A stretch of 64,000 bases of DNA, taken from contig CM066991.1 in NCBI GenBank assembly GCA_033977485.1, positions 129,537,999 to 129,601,998 on the forward strand, read 5' to 3'. The translations under genes and the position numbers were made by a program. Position 1 is the first letter of the stretch. Each line of letters starts with the position of its first letter. Origin of the DNA: Hydrangea macrophylla (lineage: Eukaryota > Streptophyta > Magnoliopsida > Cornales > Hydrangeaceae). The notes beneath the pieces are model-generated. The model saw only the letters and a list, made by a program, of their open reading frames with translations, searched no databases and was not told the origin of the DNA. Below, one piece after another: positions 35,771 through 59,067 of this stretch.

Positions 35771-35862
35771 TATATAATGTATCGCCAGAATGGGAATATG
35801 TAAATGGTAGTAGAACATTTGTGAAATTTAGAGTGGTCGTTTTTGGAGTGAGTGAGTGAGTG
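35300..35862 (+). promoter_or_regulatory. Presumed promoter and 5' UTR of the carrier gene
   Basis: Sequence between the repeat block and the BTL1 start codon. It has A-rich and CT-rich stretches, including a (CT)n(TA)n tract at about 35733-35770. No TATA box or transcription start can be fixed from sequence alone. Confidence 0.35.
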
Positions 35863-36383
35863 ATGGATATGGAATCGGAATCGCAGAAGAAGGGCTACTG
35901 CGTTCTAGGAGATGTTTACGGAGTGCTGATAGTTCCTAAGGAGCTTGAGGTCCAAAAAGACAATAATTCCTTCGACCTTCGTTTCCAAGTCCCCGACTTC
36001 ACACAGGCAATCAAAGTCAGTCTTTCTCTCTCTCTCTCTCTCTATATATATATGTATGTTTCTGATGCTTACAATAGTTTTGTTTATGTGTTTGTTTGGG
36101 ATCTAAGAAAATGTTGGTACCTTATAAGTTTAGAGTTATTTCCCAAATTAGAACTCTAAACCCCAACCCCCCCCCCCCCAAAAAAAAAAAAATAAATAAA
36201 TAAAAATGGTTTGGAGATGAGATTTGATTGTTGAAATTAGAGGGTGAATTCTTTAATTTGGTTTCAGGGTGTTCTAAGGACTAGAGAAGTCGGGGAGTTT
36301 CTTAGCGGTGCTTTGGCAGGGGCTATGACTAAGGCTTGTCTTGCTCCTCTTGAGACCATCAGGTTAGTTTTTTCCCTTTCTTT

Positions 36384-36416
<33 letters not shown>

Positions 36417-39400
36417 ATATACATATATATATATATATATGGCCAGGCTCTCTGAGGTCCGTCCTTTTAGGGATGTTGCTTTTAGTGACAAAATTTTCGT
36501 CGCTAAAGGTGATGTCACTATTAGGACGAAAATTTCTTCCTTAAAAGCGAGGCCTCTATATATATGTATATGTGTGTGTGTATTTATATATTTGAAAGAG
36601 AGGAAGGAGAAATTGTTAGGAATTCAATTCATATCATTCGCCAAGTTCTCCGTTTGCGTGTTTTAAGCTTTATTTCTTATCCATGCTAAATATTATCTAG
36701 CAAGACTGTATCATCCTACATATTATTTGTAACAACCCTGGTGTTGTGGCCGGTCTGCTGTAGGTGTCTTTGTGGCTGCAGTAAGTGCTGGCAGGTTACA
36801 CACTATGGGAAGTTCGTCCCACATCGCCTGGGTGTGGAAAAGTAATGTGCTATATATGTGTGGTTCCAAGTCTCTCCAGTAAGATGCCTTTTGGGTAGTC
36901 GCCCAAGAACAAATCCGTGCGGGTTTGGGCCTAAAGCGGACAATATCTTAGTGAACGAGACTTGGGTCGTGACATTATTGGAGAGGGGATAGCATATATA
37001 ACATTGATCAGTAGCTGAATGCCTGCAGGATATTACACTTGTTTTAGATTTTCTACCCGGACACAGTTTTTGAAGGTGGTGTGGAAATTAAATATGTTAT
37101 GATTGGTAGGCAATAAGGAGGATTTGATGCATAAGCAATACCCTGTTTTGTCAATTCACTGATTTCTTGATGTGTATTATACAAAAAATGGAAAATATGT
37201 GCTTCCGTATTCAATATATAGTACTTATAGTTATAGTTGTTTGGTTATTTGTAATCCTTAGACTTACTCGATTGATAAGGAGGTGTGTCAGCATTTATTT
37301 TAACTCTAGCAAGATGCCGAGGTGTTGCTTTCAGTAATTATCTGAGCGCCCATGAATGGTTTGTTGTTGAACAGTTCTGTACTTGGACCAGTGTGTAGAT
37401 TCAATTTCATCTTCTCCATGACAAATCTTTCAACTTTCTGAGCTACCTGTGTTCAGTTCTTCACTTAAGTTTCTAATTCTGGGGCACATTAATTAACGCA
37501 CTAAAACTGGCTCCGTAGCTTGTGATCTGTTTAATCGCAGTCAACATTTCCTTGTTAGTTATTGGCCTTCTCCTTATTCTTGTGCATTGTGGCACCAATT
37601 TTTACCTACTTTTGAGATGCATATTTCAAGTAGTAGTCATCACATGCTCCTTTTACCATTTGACTACGTATGTTAATCATATTCAAGCATACTCGCTCCT
37701 CTCAAACCTGATACCTCTTCTCAATTAACTAGTTGTCCTTCAATGTATGTGCTCTATACTCTAGTTCTGAAAACTGTACTTGTCTACGATGCGGAAAACT
37801 ATTTAATTCAATTTCGAGCCGTAAAAAATTCTTGTCATACATAAAACTAGGTGTTGGATTCTAAATTTATGTGCCTATACTTATTGTTTAGTGGATGTTG
37901 GAATTTTTGAGGAGTATATAATACGTTAAATGAACTCAATGAGCAATATTCAAGGATATAATTTAGTCACTATGGAAGTAAAACTAAATTGGAAAAGCTT
38001 ATGGATCTTTGGAACCTAGACTGGTTCCGAAGACTGAACTCCATTTTCTTTACAATTGGAGTTCAATTGTTCACTGACCAATTTATGGAGCTGGACTTAG
38101 TGTGACAATATTTGGGTGTCTGGGCATTGTTCCAAAAGAGTGATGATCACAATATCCACCAACAATCTGTTATGAATCTCGACAGTAAGGCTGAATGCGG
38201 TTTTTATTTGTGAATTGATGAATACTTGTTGGACTGTGTCATCATTTGGTTTATGTCGATACATTAGACATAATATTTAGCACTGGAATGTGATGCTTAT
38301 TCCAAAACTGTAAATTATGCAGGACGAGAATGGTGGTTGGTGTGGGGTCCAGAAAGATTGCTGGTAGTTTCATAGAGGTCATTGAGCAGCAAGGTTGGCA
38401 GGGCCTGTGGGCTGGTAACGCGGTCAACATGCTTCGTATAATCCCGACACAGGCAATTGAGCTTGGAACATTTGAGTGTGTCAAGCGAACAATGACTTCA
38501 GCTCAAGAGAAATGGAACCGATCTGAATGTCCAAAGGTGCAAATTGGTCAAATCAGTCTAAATTTTTCTTTCTCCTGGCTCTCTCCAGTTGCTGTGGCTG
38601 GTGCGGCTGCAGGAATTGTCAGCACACTTGCATGTCACCCCCTCGAAGTCTTAAAGGTATTTGCATTGGTAACCAATTTCCTGCAAGTAAAATAAACAAT
38701 AGTGGACTCTGGTAAAGAGATGTCTGTTGGTTTTTTGGAAAGCACTGAATTAAACCCCTTGCTATTTGTTAGTTTTTCTCTACTTGCATTAGTATTCTTG
38801 TAACACCCCAATCCTGCTGGCCCATTAACCGGAATAAAGAGCCAACAACGTAGCCCAAAATGCTAAAGCCCAAGTTACTAGTAGTAAACTTGTGGTGTTT
38901 TATAAGCCAACCAGACAACCACACTATTGTTACCTGACAAAGTGGGATATCACAGGATTTGTTGGTCGTTTTACAATTTTGGAAATATGTTTAAACTGCC
39001 CTTTGCCCTCTTTTTTCTTTGCTTGTTTCTCCTGTATGCTTTTGCCGTAGGATGGTTTTCAATAGATCATGGAATAAGAGTTTCAAGCTGTTATGTATAC
39101 TATTTTTTTCACGGAGAGCTGACTGTTTTCTGCATAATTTCTCACAGGATCGGTTGACTGTAAGTCGCGAGGCTTACCCTACTTTGGGCATTGCAGTTAG
39201 CAAGATTTACAGGGATGGCGGCCTTGGAGCTTTCTATGCCGGTATTTTACCTACTTTGGTCGGCATGCTCCCATATAGCACGTGTTTCTATTTCATGTAT
39301 GATACTGTGAAGAATTCTTACTGCCTAGCAAAGAAGAAGAAGTCTTTAAACCGTGCAGAAATGCTCTTACTTGGTGCCCTCTCAGGTGTGGTGATCTTCA

Positions 39401-40213
39401 ATTGCTTTGTTTTGGATAATCTATGATCGTTCCAAGTACACTCCTCTTCGTCCTCTGTCCCCTTCCCTTTTTGAATACCATACGAGCACTTGACCATCAT
39501 GCTGCAACTACCTTAGCTGCTAAGTTTGGAAATCTTACAAATGCCTTGTGTTAGAAATGTGCTTTTTCTTATTCTTCCCCCTCCCCCTCTGTGTGAGTTC
39601 GGAGAGGGGGGGCGGTGACAACCCGATACGATTCACGATTGATAATTTTGAAGTTTGATATTCTAAGTTTTTATGAGAATTGGTATTGCATGAAACTTGT
39701 GTAAAATCGTTATTTTGTTCATTTTAAGCATTGTACGCATATTGTTATATGCATACAATATCTAGTTATATATCGGATTATTTTCTAAAAAAGTGAAGTT
39801 TACGACTCATGTTTCATAATTTTTAGCAAGCCACTTCACGATTTGATTGCATGGTGTGACAACAATTATGGGCATACTAGGAGTGTGAAACCTTGAGTTG
39901 GAGCTTCATTGGTTGATAAAATAATCCATCTGATTTGACTGCTCATTTACTCTCTGTGTGATCAGGTTTTACAGCAAGCACAATTAGTTTCCCGTTGGAG
40001 GTGGCCAGAAAACGGCTGATGGTGGGAGCTCTAAAAGGCAAGTGCCCACCCAACATGGCAGCGGCACTTTCAGAAGTGGTGAGGGAGGAGGGTTTGATAG
40101 GGCTATACAGAGGGTGGGGTGCGAGCTGTTTGAAAGTCATGCCCTCCTCTGGTATCACCTGGATGTTTTATGAAGCTTGGAAAGACATATTACTACTTGA
40201 GAGACGCCTATAA
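35863..40213 (+). CDS. BTL1: Mitochondrial carrier family protein, BTL1-like
   Basis: Coding exons: 35863-36015, 36268-36362, 38323-38656, 39148-39385 and 39966-40213. All introns are GT-AG and the phases join to 355 codons. Carriers of this family have six membrane helices in three repeats, each with a PX[DE]XX[KR] signature; here these are PLETIR (residues 78-83), PLEVLK (189-194) and PLEVAR (283-288). Stretches such as GWQGLWAGN, IIPTQAIELGTFE, MLPYSTC and GLYRGWGASCLKVMPSSGI match my memory of the Arabidopsis protein annotated as probable adenine nucleotide transporter BTL1. Transport of adenine nucleotides across an inner organelle membrane is inferred from the family; the substrate is not proven. 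ATG at 35863 is preceded in frame by GTG; a second ATG lies two codons on. It converges with the PUF gene. Intron 2 holds a TRIM-type LTR, and CT/TA microsatellites follow the first two donors. Confidence 0.93.
36022..36052. repeat. (CT)n(TA)n microsatellite after exon 1 donor
   Basis: It begins about six bases inside intron 1. A similar compound tract lies in the leader (35733-35770) and another after exon 2 (36386-36440). Confidence 0.8.
36386..36440. repeat. (CT)n(TA)n microsatellite after exon 2 donor
   Basis: A long CT run followed by a TA-rich run starts about 25 bases inside intron 2. Confidence 0.8.
36441..36560. mobile_element. MITE-like fragment in BTL1 intron 2
   Basis: It contains TTTAGTGACAAAATTTTCG and a reversed relative of it, as does the MITE at 58370-58557. 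Ends (GGCCAGGCTC / GCGAGGCCTC) are imperfect and TA-rich sequence flanks both sides. Confidence 0.4.
36728..36974 (+). mobile_element. TRIM-type solo LTR in BTL1 intron 2, TTATT duplication
   Basis: It starts TGTAACAACCCTGG and ends TTGGGTCGTGACA. TTATT lies on both sides (36723-36727 and 36975-36979). At 247 bp, with ends like the large LTRs, it suits a miniature LTR retrotransposon. It has no internal region. Confidence 0.75.
38799..38954 (+). mobile_element. Possible LTR remnant in BTL1 intron 3
   Basis: It starts TGTAACACCCCAATCC like the LTR 5' ends, and a CACA end lies at 38954, but flanking 5-mers do not match (ATTCT, GGATT). Confidence 0.3.
39616..39861. mobile_element. Possible small LTR remnant in BTL1 intron 4
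   Basis: It starts TGACAACCCGATACG and ends GGTGTGACA, resembling LTR ends. Size is 246 bp. No target duplication was found. Confidence 0.3.
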
Positions 40214-42078
40214 TAGTCGATGCGAGAATCAGAAAGTGGGTTCCTTTGTGGTTTTTTTTTTTTTCTGCATAATCTGAGTATGCCGTGCCTCGGGACTTTC
40301 TTCAAGCTGGGATCACAAAAACTGAGTTGCTACTTTGCTGGCTGCTGGGTGTTTATCTATTGCTGACTACAGGTGTATTTTATATTCATGCCCCATTTTT
40401 GACTTGTACAACAGATTTTTCTCAAAAAAGAAAAGAAAAGTGGATAAATCTGTATCTAACAGCTTCATTGATATTCTTATGAGACGTTATTTATAGGTTC
40501 CATTCTCAATTTTGTTATATCTTACCTTCCTCAGGCTATGAAACTTTGTCGACTTTTGAGGTCCTTGCTCAACGTTGGTTGGGGTGGGGGTTTGATGGTG
40601 GTCTTTGTCTCTGGCTGTAATTGGATTGGGGCAAACATCCTATTTGTATTGTCTATTATTCTGTGTTTCACACCAATCTCTCGAGTTAAAGTCAAAATAT
40701 AGGACATTTCTCGTGGTGGTACAAAAAATTAGACAACGGTTTGGGGTTGAGTCACAGTTTTCCCCTACCATTTATCAACAGTCAATGACTGAATTTGCTG
40801 GTTAGATGTTTTGATAACCACCAACTTACCCTATCAAAGGCACTAAAAATTCACTTATTTTTTGAAATGATATGAAAGCGTATGTATATATATATATATA
40901 TATATATGTATTTTATTAGTAAATTTGCTTGGTGATTTTCTAAATAAGCTATTCTGTATGCACCATTAATTTGGTTAGGTTTCCATTTTTGGCAAGAGAT
41001 TATAATTATGTACTATAATACACGGGAGGTTCCTATGTTTTCTGACATTACCTTACTAAAAGGTCAGTGTAATTTACTGCAATGTTTTGATTTGCCAAAG
41101 ATCCATGGAGTGGCAAATGTCCTCTTCTATGAGCATGGTTGGTAGGCACATATATGACGTACCACGTCATGTTGTAGTATGTGATATTACCAACCGCTAT
41201 ATTAATATCAACAATGATAGGGATATACACCAAACGATACGCCAAACGACATACTGTGCTTTAAATGCATGTACCTTGTGTTGTTTGAAATTTTCACACT
41301 TTTCTGGGCATCACTTACATAGCACAGGGTACATGCATTTAAAGCTGGTGTGTCGTTTAGTGTGTAGTTTGGTATGTATCCCTATCATTTTTGAAAAAAA
41401 AAAGAAAAAAAAAAAGCAAATCGTTACTTGATTTTCAAACAAATTTAGAAGAGTAATGCTATGGGCCTAAAATTTGAATTTAAAATGTTTCGACAAGCAT
41501 ACCACATGTAATTACAGTGGAGCTCTCTACATTTTCATTGAAAGTTGCTTTTAAGTGATATCCATGTATCAAAGCATTTATGAACCAATTTGCGATTCAA
41601 CAGTTACAAACAACCATACATTACTACGTCTACAGATAAAAACACATTCTTCGCTTTAAATATTGTAACACACATACACGGTAACTTGTAGTGTAAACAC
41701 TTGGAAAACCCTTGTGGCACAAACAAGCATACATTTTTTCAACTTAATTTACCACTGCCAAACTTAAGAAATTTATGTCAAAACTACTTGAGCAAGCAAC
41801 AATGACATCTTTCACACACTGGTTACTAATTATTTCTATACAGACGTACATAGATACAGTGAGAAAATGTATAGATACAGATTTTACTAGACTTTGGAAT
41901 GTCAAACAGTGAACTGTTAAGTAGCCACCATGCTGTACAAATTTTTTTCCTTTTGAAGAGGATGGTGTAAGGTTGCCCATGCCACTCATGTTCTTCCATA
42001 AGCAAAGTGACCTTGCTGCAACCGTTTCTGCTACCACATCCAGAACAATACATAATACGTCCCTTTCTAAGCAGCATG
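40214..42078. other. Convergent 3' UTRs and intergenic sequence
   Basis: It holds the 3' UTR of BTL1 (from 40214) and of the PUF gene (down from 42078). In between lie a TA microsatellite (about 40885-40906), a MITE (41213-41390) and AT-rich sequence. By eye I saw no exact TGTANATA Pumilio site in either presumed 3' UTR. Confidence 0.5.
41213..41390. mobile_element. MITE with ~70-bp inverted ends
   Basis: Left AATGATAGGGATATACACC and right GTATGTATCCCTATCATT are inverted, and similarity continues inward through CTTTAAATGCATGTACC. It lies between the two convergent genes. Confidence 0.75.
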
Positions 42079-53066
<10,988 letters not shown>

Positions 53067-53681
53067 CCTTCTTCAATAATGATGGTCAATTTTCCTATCA
53101 ATCAAGGACTTCTACATTTCTTCTGCTTCACAGCTGAGCCATGTCATCCAAGGCCCTTCGTCAATTTAGAGTCACAGGTATTTGTCAGCTCTATATAGAC
53201 GAGGTACATTAAGAAAATAACAAACCCCATCAAACAGATAAGAAAAGGAAGAGAAAATGGCACGCCTACAAATAAACCTTAATAATGGAATGGCCTACTA
53301 GCAAATTGTGACATAATTAAAATAGTCCAGTCCAGTCCAATTGAAGAAGAAGCTCTCTAAAATAAAATTTTTAACCCAACTATAGTGGAGATCAAATAAC
53401 TGAACAAGCTAACCAAAGAAAGCATATGCCACATACAGCATATAAGTTTTCATTCACAATCTCTTGTTAGATACTAGTCCTTATTGGGTCATGAAGGGAC
53501 TGGTGATCTGTAACTATGTCCACTGCATATTCAGCCACAATCACCACTCATAAGTTTTTCTTGCTTTTGACAGCTGATAAGTCCCCGCAGACTAAGATAA
53601 CATGCCTATTGAGACAAATGCTATGCTTGGGATGGAAGTGACCTTTTTCCCATGATATATTTATTAATATTGAAATACGTA

Positions 53682-53734
<53 letters not shown>

Positions 53735-54808
53735 GAAAAACAACTGAAAGAAGGGTAGAGATTAGATAGAACCATGGTAGAGTGAAAGTTATTTGCTATA
53801 AGAGTTGAGAAGTAGGGGTAGCATCAACGGCCTGCTCATGTACTCATATACAAAACATTACCTCCAACTTAAAGCGGAAGCAAGTAACACGGTACTTTTT
53901 TTCTGAAAAAAAGTGAAAATTGTAATAGAGTACATATTTAAATAAGTTGATTATGTATAGGTGGGTGTAGTTACAATTGGTGAGAAACCACTCGAAAAAT
54001 AACATTCCAAGCACACCCTAATAGCCTAACACCAGCTTGGCAGGGTAAGACAACACCCTGCCAATGGGTTCATTGCTGTAACTTGAGCATTAGATAGTTC
54101 AAATATCAGACGAGACAATAACTAATCCTAGAAATAACACATAAAAGTGGTTTCAGAAATCTTCAAACAATCTACAGTAAGAATATTCGCAAATTATATT
54201 TCATGCACCCAATCCTCCAAAAAAATGTATTATACACCAATTAATCATTTTCTCCTAACCACAAGTAAGTAATGCTGCCACTCTGTTTCATGCCTATTTA
54301 AACAACTAAAAATCACAAGAACTCACAAAAAGCCATAACCTTTAAAGCGAGTAATTCAAACCTTTAGCAACATTTTTGACATAAACACCAAACAGACACC
54401 TTAAGAATTATATTTCTTACAATCGAATATGAACTTATAATTGAATAGCAAAAAGCTATAATCTTTACATAACAACGATACGAGTGCATATTTGGATACC
54501 CAATCGCGTATATTAACACCATGTCTGAACAATAGTATAACGTGAAATGGTAGTTAACTATATGTGTGTGTGTGTAGATATCTATATATAAACAAAGTAT
54601 TTAACGACTCTTAAACAGTAAGAAAACCATAAAAATAAGCACGACGACACAGATACCAAAATTTGAACCCTAGAAGACACTTTCATGTGATGAAGAAGAA
54701 TTAAAAAACTCACCAACTGTTATGTTAAAACGACTAACCCTAAGAGTTTGAAACCGCAAGTCTGCTGGAAGCTTGAGGATTTCTGAAATTCAGGAGAGCA
54801 GAATAGGG

Positions 54809-54849
<41 letters not shown>

Positions 54850-54860
54850 TAGAGAGAGAA
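53067..54860 (-). other. Presumed 5' UTR and leader intron of the PUF gene
   Basis: On the - strand a leader exon with a TC microsatellite (54812-54847 as GA on the + strand) could end at the donor GTGAGT (54713-54708). It could be joined to a short exon starting at 53094 (acceptor GATAG) before the ATG. A GA tract at 53688-53731 would lie in the intron. The splice sites are inferred, not proven. Confidence 0.4.
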
Positions 54861-54960
54861 AGAGATTTTACTGGTTTAAAAATACAAATGTCGCTTGCTC
54901 AAACCATCATAGTGGAGACAAGGATTGCAATAAAATATTTTGTGAAATGTCTTAAATACC

Positions 54961-56140
54961 CTTGTGACATTGCGCGCTTCAAAAACTTTTGCTTGTTTCT
55001 TTGAGGTGATTATTTTCATTCTTATTTGTTTATCTTATATTTTAGAAAATATTTATTGTAATTCTCGTACCACGTCATTCATGCAACTTTACCTACACAA
55101 TTGGATGTATTATATATGTGTAATAACAAATTTTTTGCCCTAATTTTAGGAGGTACAGGTATTAAAATAATAAAATTTTATTAACTTATAACACTGCATC
55201 GTTAAAATCACCATTATAATAAATATCTTCTTTTTTCACAAACCACAACATAATATATACTTATATAATTACTGCTGAGAATCAAAAATTTTGTAAAGGA
55301 GAACACATTAGAACATTGGTTCTGCCTATTTTTCTATGTAAAGTTGTTAATTTTATAAGAATTAAAAATGTAGAAATTTTGGTTCATATGCACTCAGTCA
55401 TGTAATGATGCATTTTGTATATACATAGAGGTGAAACTACCCGCTATAATAAAAAATAAATAAATAGGTGAAACTACCCCTCCTCAGAGGTTTGTACTAT
55501 TTTTTAATATTAAATCTTAGCCAATTTCAATATAATTTTCTCATAACCAATTATATTTTTGAATTTGAAGGTAATTATTATCTATTGAAATGTTTCCATT
55601 TTTAAAAGATATAGTTGAGTTTGAGAAAATACTGATGAGGTTTTGGGAAGGCTTATAGTTGATTTTGTGGTTCATAAATTATGACTCTATATATCCGAAT
55701 GGTTGGGAAAATGATATATACTAATTATAATAGTACTCTATTTGTAACATTCCTAAACCATGTTTTTGTAATGGAAAATAAATAATTGAGACTATCATGT
55801 TTTATTTACTTGCATCATTTTTTTAGTAGCTAGATAGAAGACCTTTAGCCAACTTTTGAGCAATCGTAAATTTTGTGATAAGAGATGCAATAGGAGCAAG
55901 TTTATCAAACATTTTTATTTTAATTTACGCAATTAAATTACATAAACAAAATTGTCTAACAATTTTATTTTACCTTATACAGTTATATGTACAACTACTT
56001 TTGAAATTCAAAAGCAGAACTGAATAATCTCTGGCTCCAATTCCTAGGGTTGTGAATCTTGTGGTTTTGTGTGTCATTCCTAAAAAGACACCAGTTTGTC
56101 ACTTTAAGTTTACCCACTTTTTTGGTGACACAATCTACCT
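54961..56140. other. AT-rich intergenic, nothing recognised
   Basis: Upstream of the PUF promoter region. No gene or bounded repeat is seen. Confidence 0.4.
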
Positions 56141-56150
56141 AATAACTTAA

Positions 56151-56263
56151 GGGTAATGCTAGGGGAACTAATAACTTCCAGCGGATCCCACAGTACTACT
56201 AGGAGAGAAATAGAGTATGTTAGTAAGTGTTAGTAGAAGTTGCTAGTGCCCCAAATATTACTC
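56151..56263. mobile_element. MULE-type MITE with 10-bp duplication
   Basis: Ends GGGTAATGCTAGGGG and CCCCAAATATTACTC. AATAACTTAA lies on both sides (56141-56150 and 56264-56273). It has the same end type as the elements at 22980 and 60095. Confidence 0.75.
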
Positions 56264-56529
56264 AATAACTTAATACTAAAGCTACGATGCGGTCAAGGAC
56301 CCAAAGGTTGGACATAGATAAATGACAAGTATTGCGTCAAAGTAGATTATATTAGCACTCCAAAAATCAACTAATGTACTCTATAGTATCACTCTGATAA
56401 TCTATTATACCATGCACTCAATGTAATCTATGAAGTGCATTTAGTAATATATGGAATGTCAATAGCATTCCTTAAGTTAATCCAAACAATGATTAAGACT
56501 CATTTGAAGCAAACAGTTCGATAAAACGA

Positions 56530-57170
56530 GTAATGCTAGGGGTACAACTCATTTACAACAATTTCTATCTCTCTCTTAGAATCCACAATGGGCATCTGAA
56601 ACTTAACATAAACTTAAGTTAAGTTGTGATACAAGTGTCTGGACATTTAGTGTTGTAGTAACCAAACGGCACACTTATGGCCGTTTGAAATGCAACGGCA
56701 CTCTTAAAACCGTTTGGAATGAAAAATGTGCAACTAACACACTAAAAAAAAAAATTAATCCAAACGGCTCACACTATGCCGTTTGGGAAGTACATGGCAT
56801 AGTGTGTGCCGTGTGGTAGTGGGACGGCACAGTGTGCCATATGACTTGTACATTAATAAAACTTAAGTGTACCACAAAATTAAATTTTACTAAATTCTTC
56901 TATCCTATACATTAATTAAACGGCACACTATTATTTTCTGCTAAGTTCTCCTAAATTATTGTACCAATTATGCCCGTTGTTGATGACTTGGTAAAACTTA
57001 AAAGACTTTAACAATGCGGAGACAAAGTTAAAGGCACACACGCATCCAAAGTAAAGAACCAAGGCAATGACGTGGTAAGATCTGGACCGCCCGATAATTC
57101 GGTCACCTTCCTTTTCAGTCTGCAGCAGATTTTTATAAGGACCGCGTCAGTTGCAAACGAATTTATAAAC
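56530..57170. other. Intergenic with CGGCACA/CCGTTTGG motifs
   Basis: A partial GAGTAATGCTAGGGG end lies near 56530. Between 56660 and 56940 the motifs CCGTTTGG and ACGGCACA(C/G) recur in both orientations, probably a decayed MITE. No gene is seen. Confidence 0.4.
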
Positions 57171-57173
57171 TTA

Positions 57174-57486
57174 GGGCTCGTTTGGTAACGTTGTCGTTTT
57201 CTGTTTTCTGTTTTTGCTTTCGTTTTTTAAAAAACGAAAATTGAAAACACGTTTGGTAACGTTTTTGTTTTTTGTTTTTAAAAAACGTTTTCAAATTTTG
57301 GGTAAAAAATGAAAACAGCAAAAAATCGTTTTGAGTTTCCTGTTTTTGTTTTTAAAAAAATAAAAAAAATCAACAATGTTACCAAACAAGTTTTTGTTTT
57401 TTTTTTTCAAAAAAAAAAAAACCAAAACTGGTTTTCGTTTTTAAAAAACTGAAAACTCAAAACAGGAAACGTTACCATGCGAGCCC
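57174..57486. mobile_element. Harbinger-type MITE with TTA duplication
   Basis: Inverted ends GGGCTCGTTTGGTAACGTT and AACGTTACCATGCGAGCCC, flanked by TTA (57171-57173 and 57487-57489). The interior is rich in GTTTTT/AAAAAC runs that pair across the element. Confidence 0.75.
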
Positions 57487-57603
57487 TTAATTTTGCGCCA
57501 ATGCATACACACACACCTCTAAGCAAAAAAAAAGGCATACACACATAAAGGGGGCATTTTTTCTCACTTAAAATGGTAATTCGGGCCTTCACTAGGTGAT
57601 ACA

Positions 57604-58032
57604 CAGGGGCGGAACCACCCTATAGTCATAGGGTGCCATTGCACCCCCTATTTATTGAAAAAATTTTACCCTACTATACATATATATGTATGACTCTATA
57701 GTCTCTATTTATATTTTGTTTTTTGGCATCGTCAAATAAAAAAATATGCTACTCATTTAGTCACCTTAAATCATTTTATTGCTTTCTTTCAACTCTAAAC
57801 TTCAACCATATGTGTACAATTAGAAAATAGCATTACTCTATACAATTAGATTACTCATTGTCATACACTCAACCCCCCAACAACTCTCAAACAGTGCAAA
57901 ATATACAAGATTTGGGTAGAATAACATTACTCTGTACAATTAGATCACTCATTGTGATACACTCAACCCCCAACAACTCTCAAACAGTACAAAATAATCC
58001 CACATAGTAAATTTGTAGTGTTACTGATTAAA

Positions 58033-58067
<35 letters not shown>

Positions 58068-58219
58068 GATAAGATAAAATAAAATAAAATATATGCTCGT
58101 GTATAAATAGAACCAAAGAAATCATTTCGGCGATGCTGTCCCCAAATCCCGTGTGTCATTGTTAAATAGTCTACGTAGCAACTCGGTACCCCAGAGGCAA
58201 ACTCTTGGTTACGCCCCTG
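57604..58219. mobile_element. Non-autonomous hAT element with GTGATACA duplication
   Basis: Ends CAGGGGCGGAACCA and TGGTTACGCCCCTG. The 8-bp GTGATACA lies on both sides (57596-57603 and 58220-58227). The CAGGGGCGG end recalls Tip100-type hATs. Inside are an ~80-bp tandem duplication (about 57823-57902 and 57917-57996) and a (TAA)n run near 58034-58064. There is no transposase. Confidence 0.85.
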
Positions 58220-58369
58220 GTGATACATGTCATATTTTAATAATTAAGTTGACGTTATAAGGGTAAAATAGGAACAGAATGGGACACATGTTACTCAGTT
58301 AAAGTCTGAGTGAGCAATAATAAACTATTTTAAAGTGAACAAAAATGCTCTCATATATATACATATATA

Positions 58370-58557
58370 GGGAGGTTCAAGAGTGGACTGGTCCGTTAAC
58401 GGACCAGATTTAGTGACGAAATTTCGTCACAAAAAGTCACATTTTTTCGTCGCTAAAAATCCATTCACCTTTAACGACAAAAATATTAACTTTTAGCCAC
58501 AAAATTTCATCACTAAAAACTGGTCCGTTAACGAACCAGTCCGCTCCTGAGCCTCCC
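58370..58557. mobile_element. MITE with GGGAGG ends
   Basis: Inverted ends begin GGGAGGTTCAAGAGTGGACTG and end with its near complement (AACCAGTCCGCTCCTGAGCC then TCCC). GTCCGTTAACGGAC forms a perfect palindrome near the left end. Flanks are TA-rich, so the target duplication is uncertain. Confidence 0.65.
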
Positions 58558-59067
58558 TGTATACATATATATGCGTATATATGTGGACACGTAGCAGTAA
58601 GAAGCATAATTACAAAATGCAACGAATGCAACAGAGTATCCTTTTACATGCGTCTGCATCTGCATACGACAGACAGACACGTAGCATCTTTAGTACTGAA
58701 TATAATTTCAAACAAGTGGGGTCATTACATTTGGTCCGGGTCCAAGCTTGGATACGCATTTGGACTTCATAGCATTCGATTAAATTTAACAAAATTTAAT
58801 TGTGTCGTTTTATGTGGTTAAGTGGTTATTAAAAGTGTATAATAAGATGTTAAAACAGTTAAATAGAAAATTGTAAATATAACTATTTAATCTAAACTTT
58901 TGTTACGGAAGAAGTTGATAATTCTGACTATTTTATAAATAAGTAGTAAAGGTACCTAATAAAGTGCCACTAAAAATATATGACACAAGTAGGGTACTTT
59001 TTCTATAAAAAAGGGCATGAATGTGTTTGTAGGCCTTAACTGATATTCGAATACAATCTATAAATCC

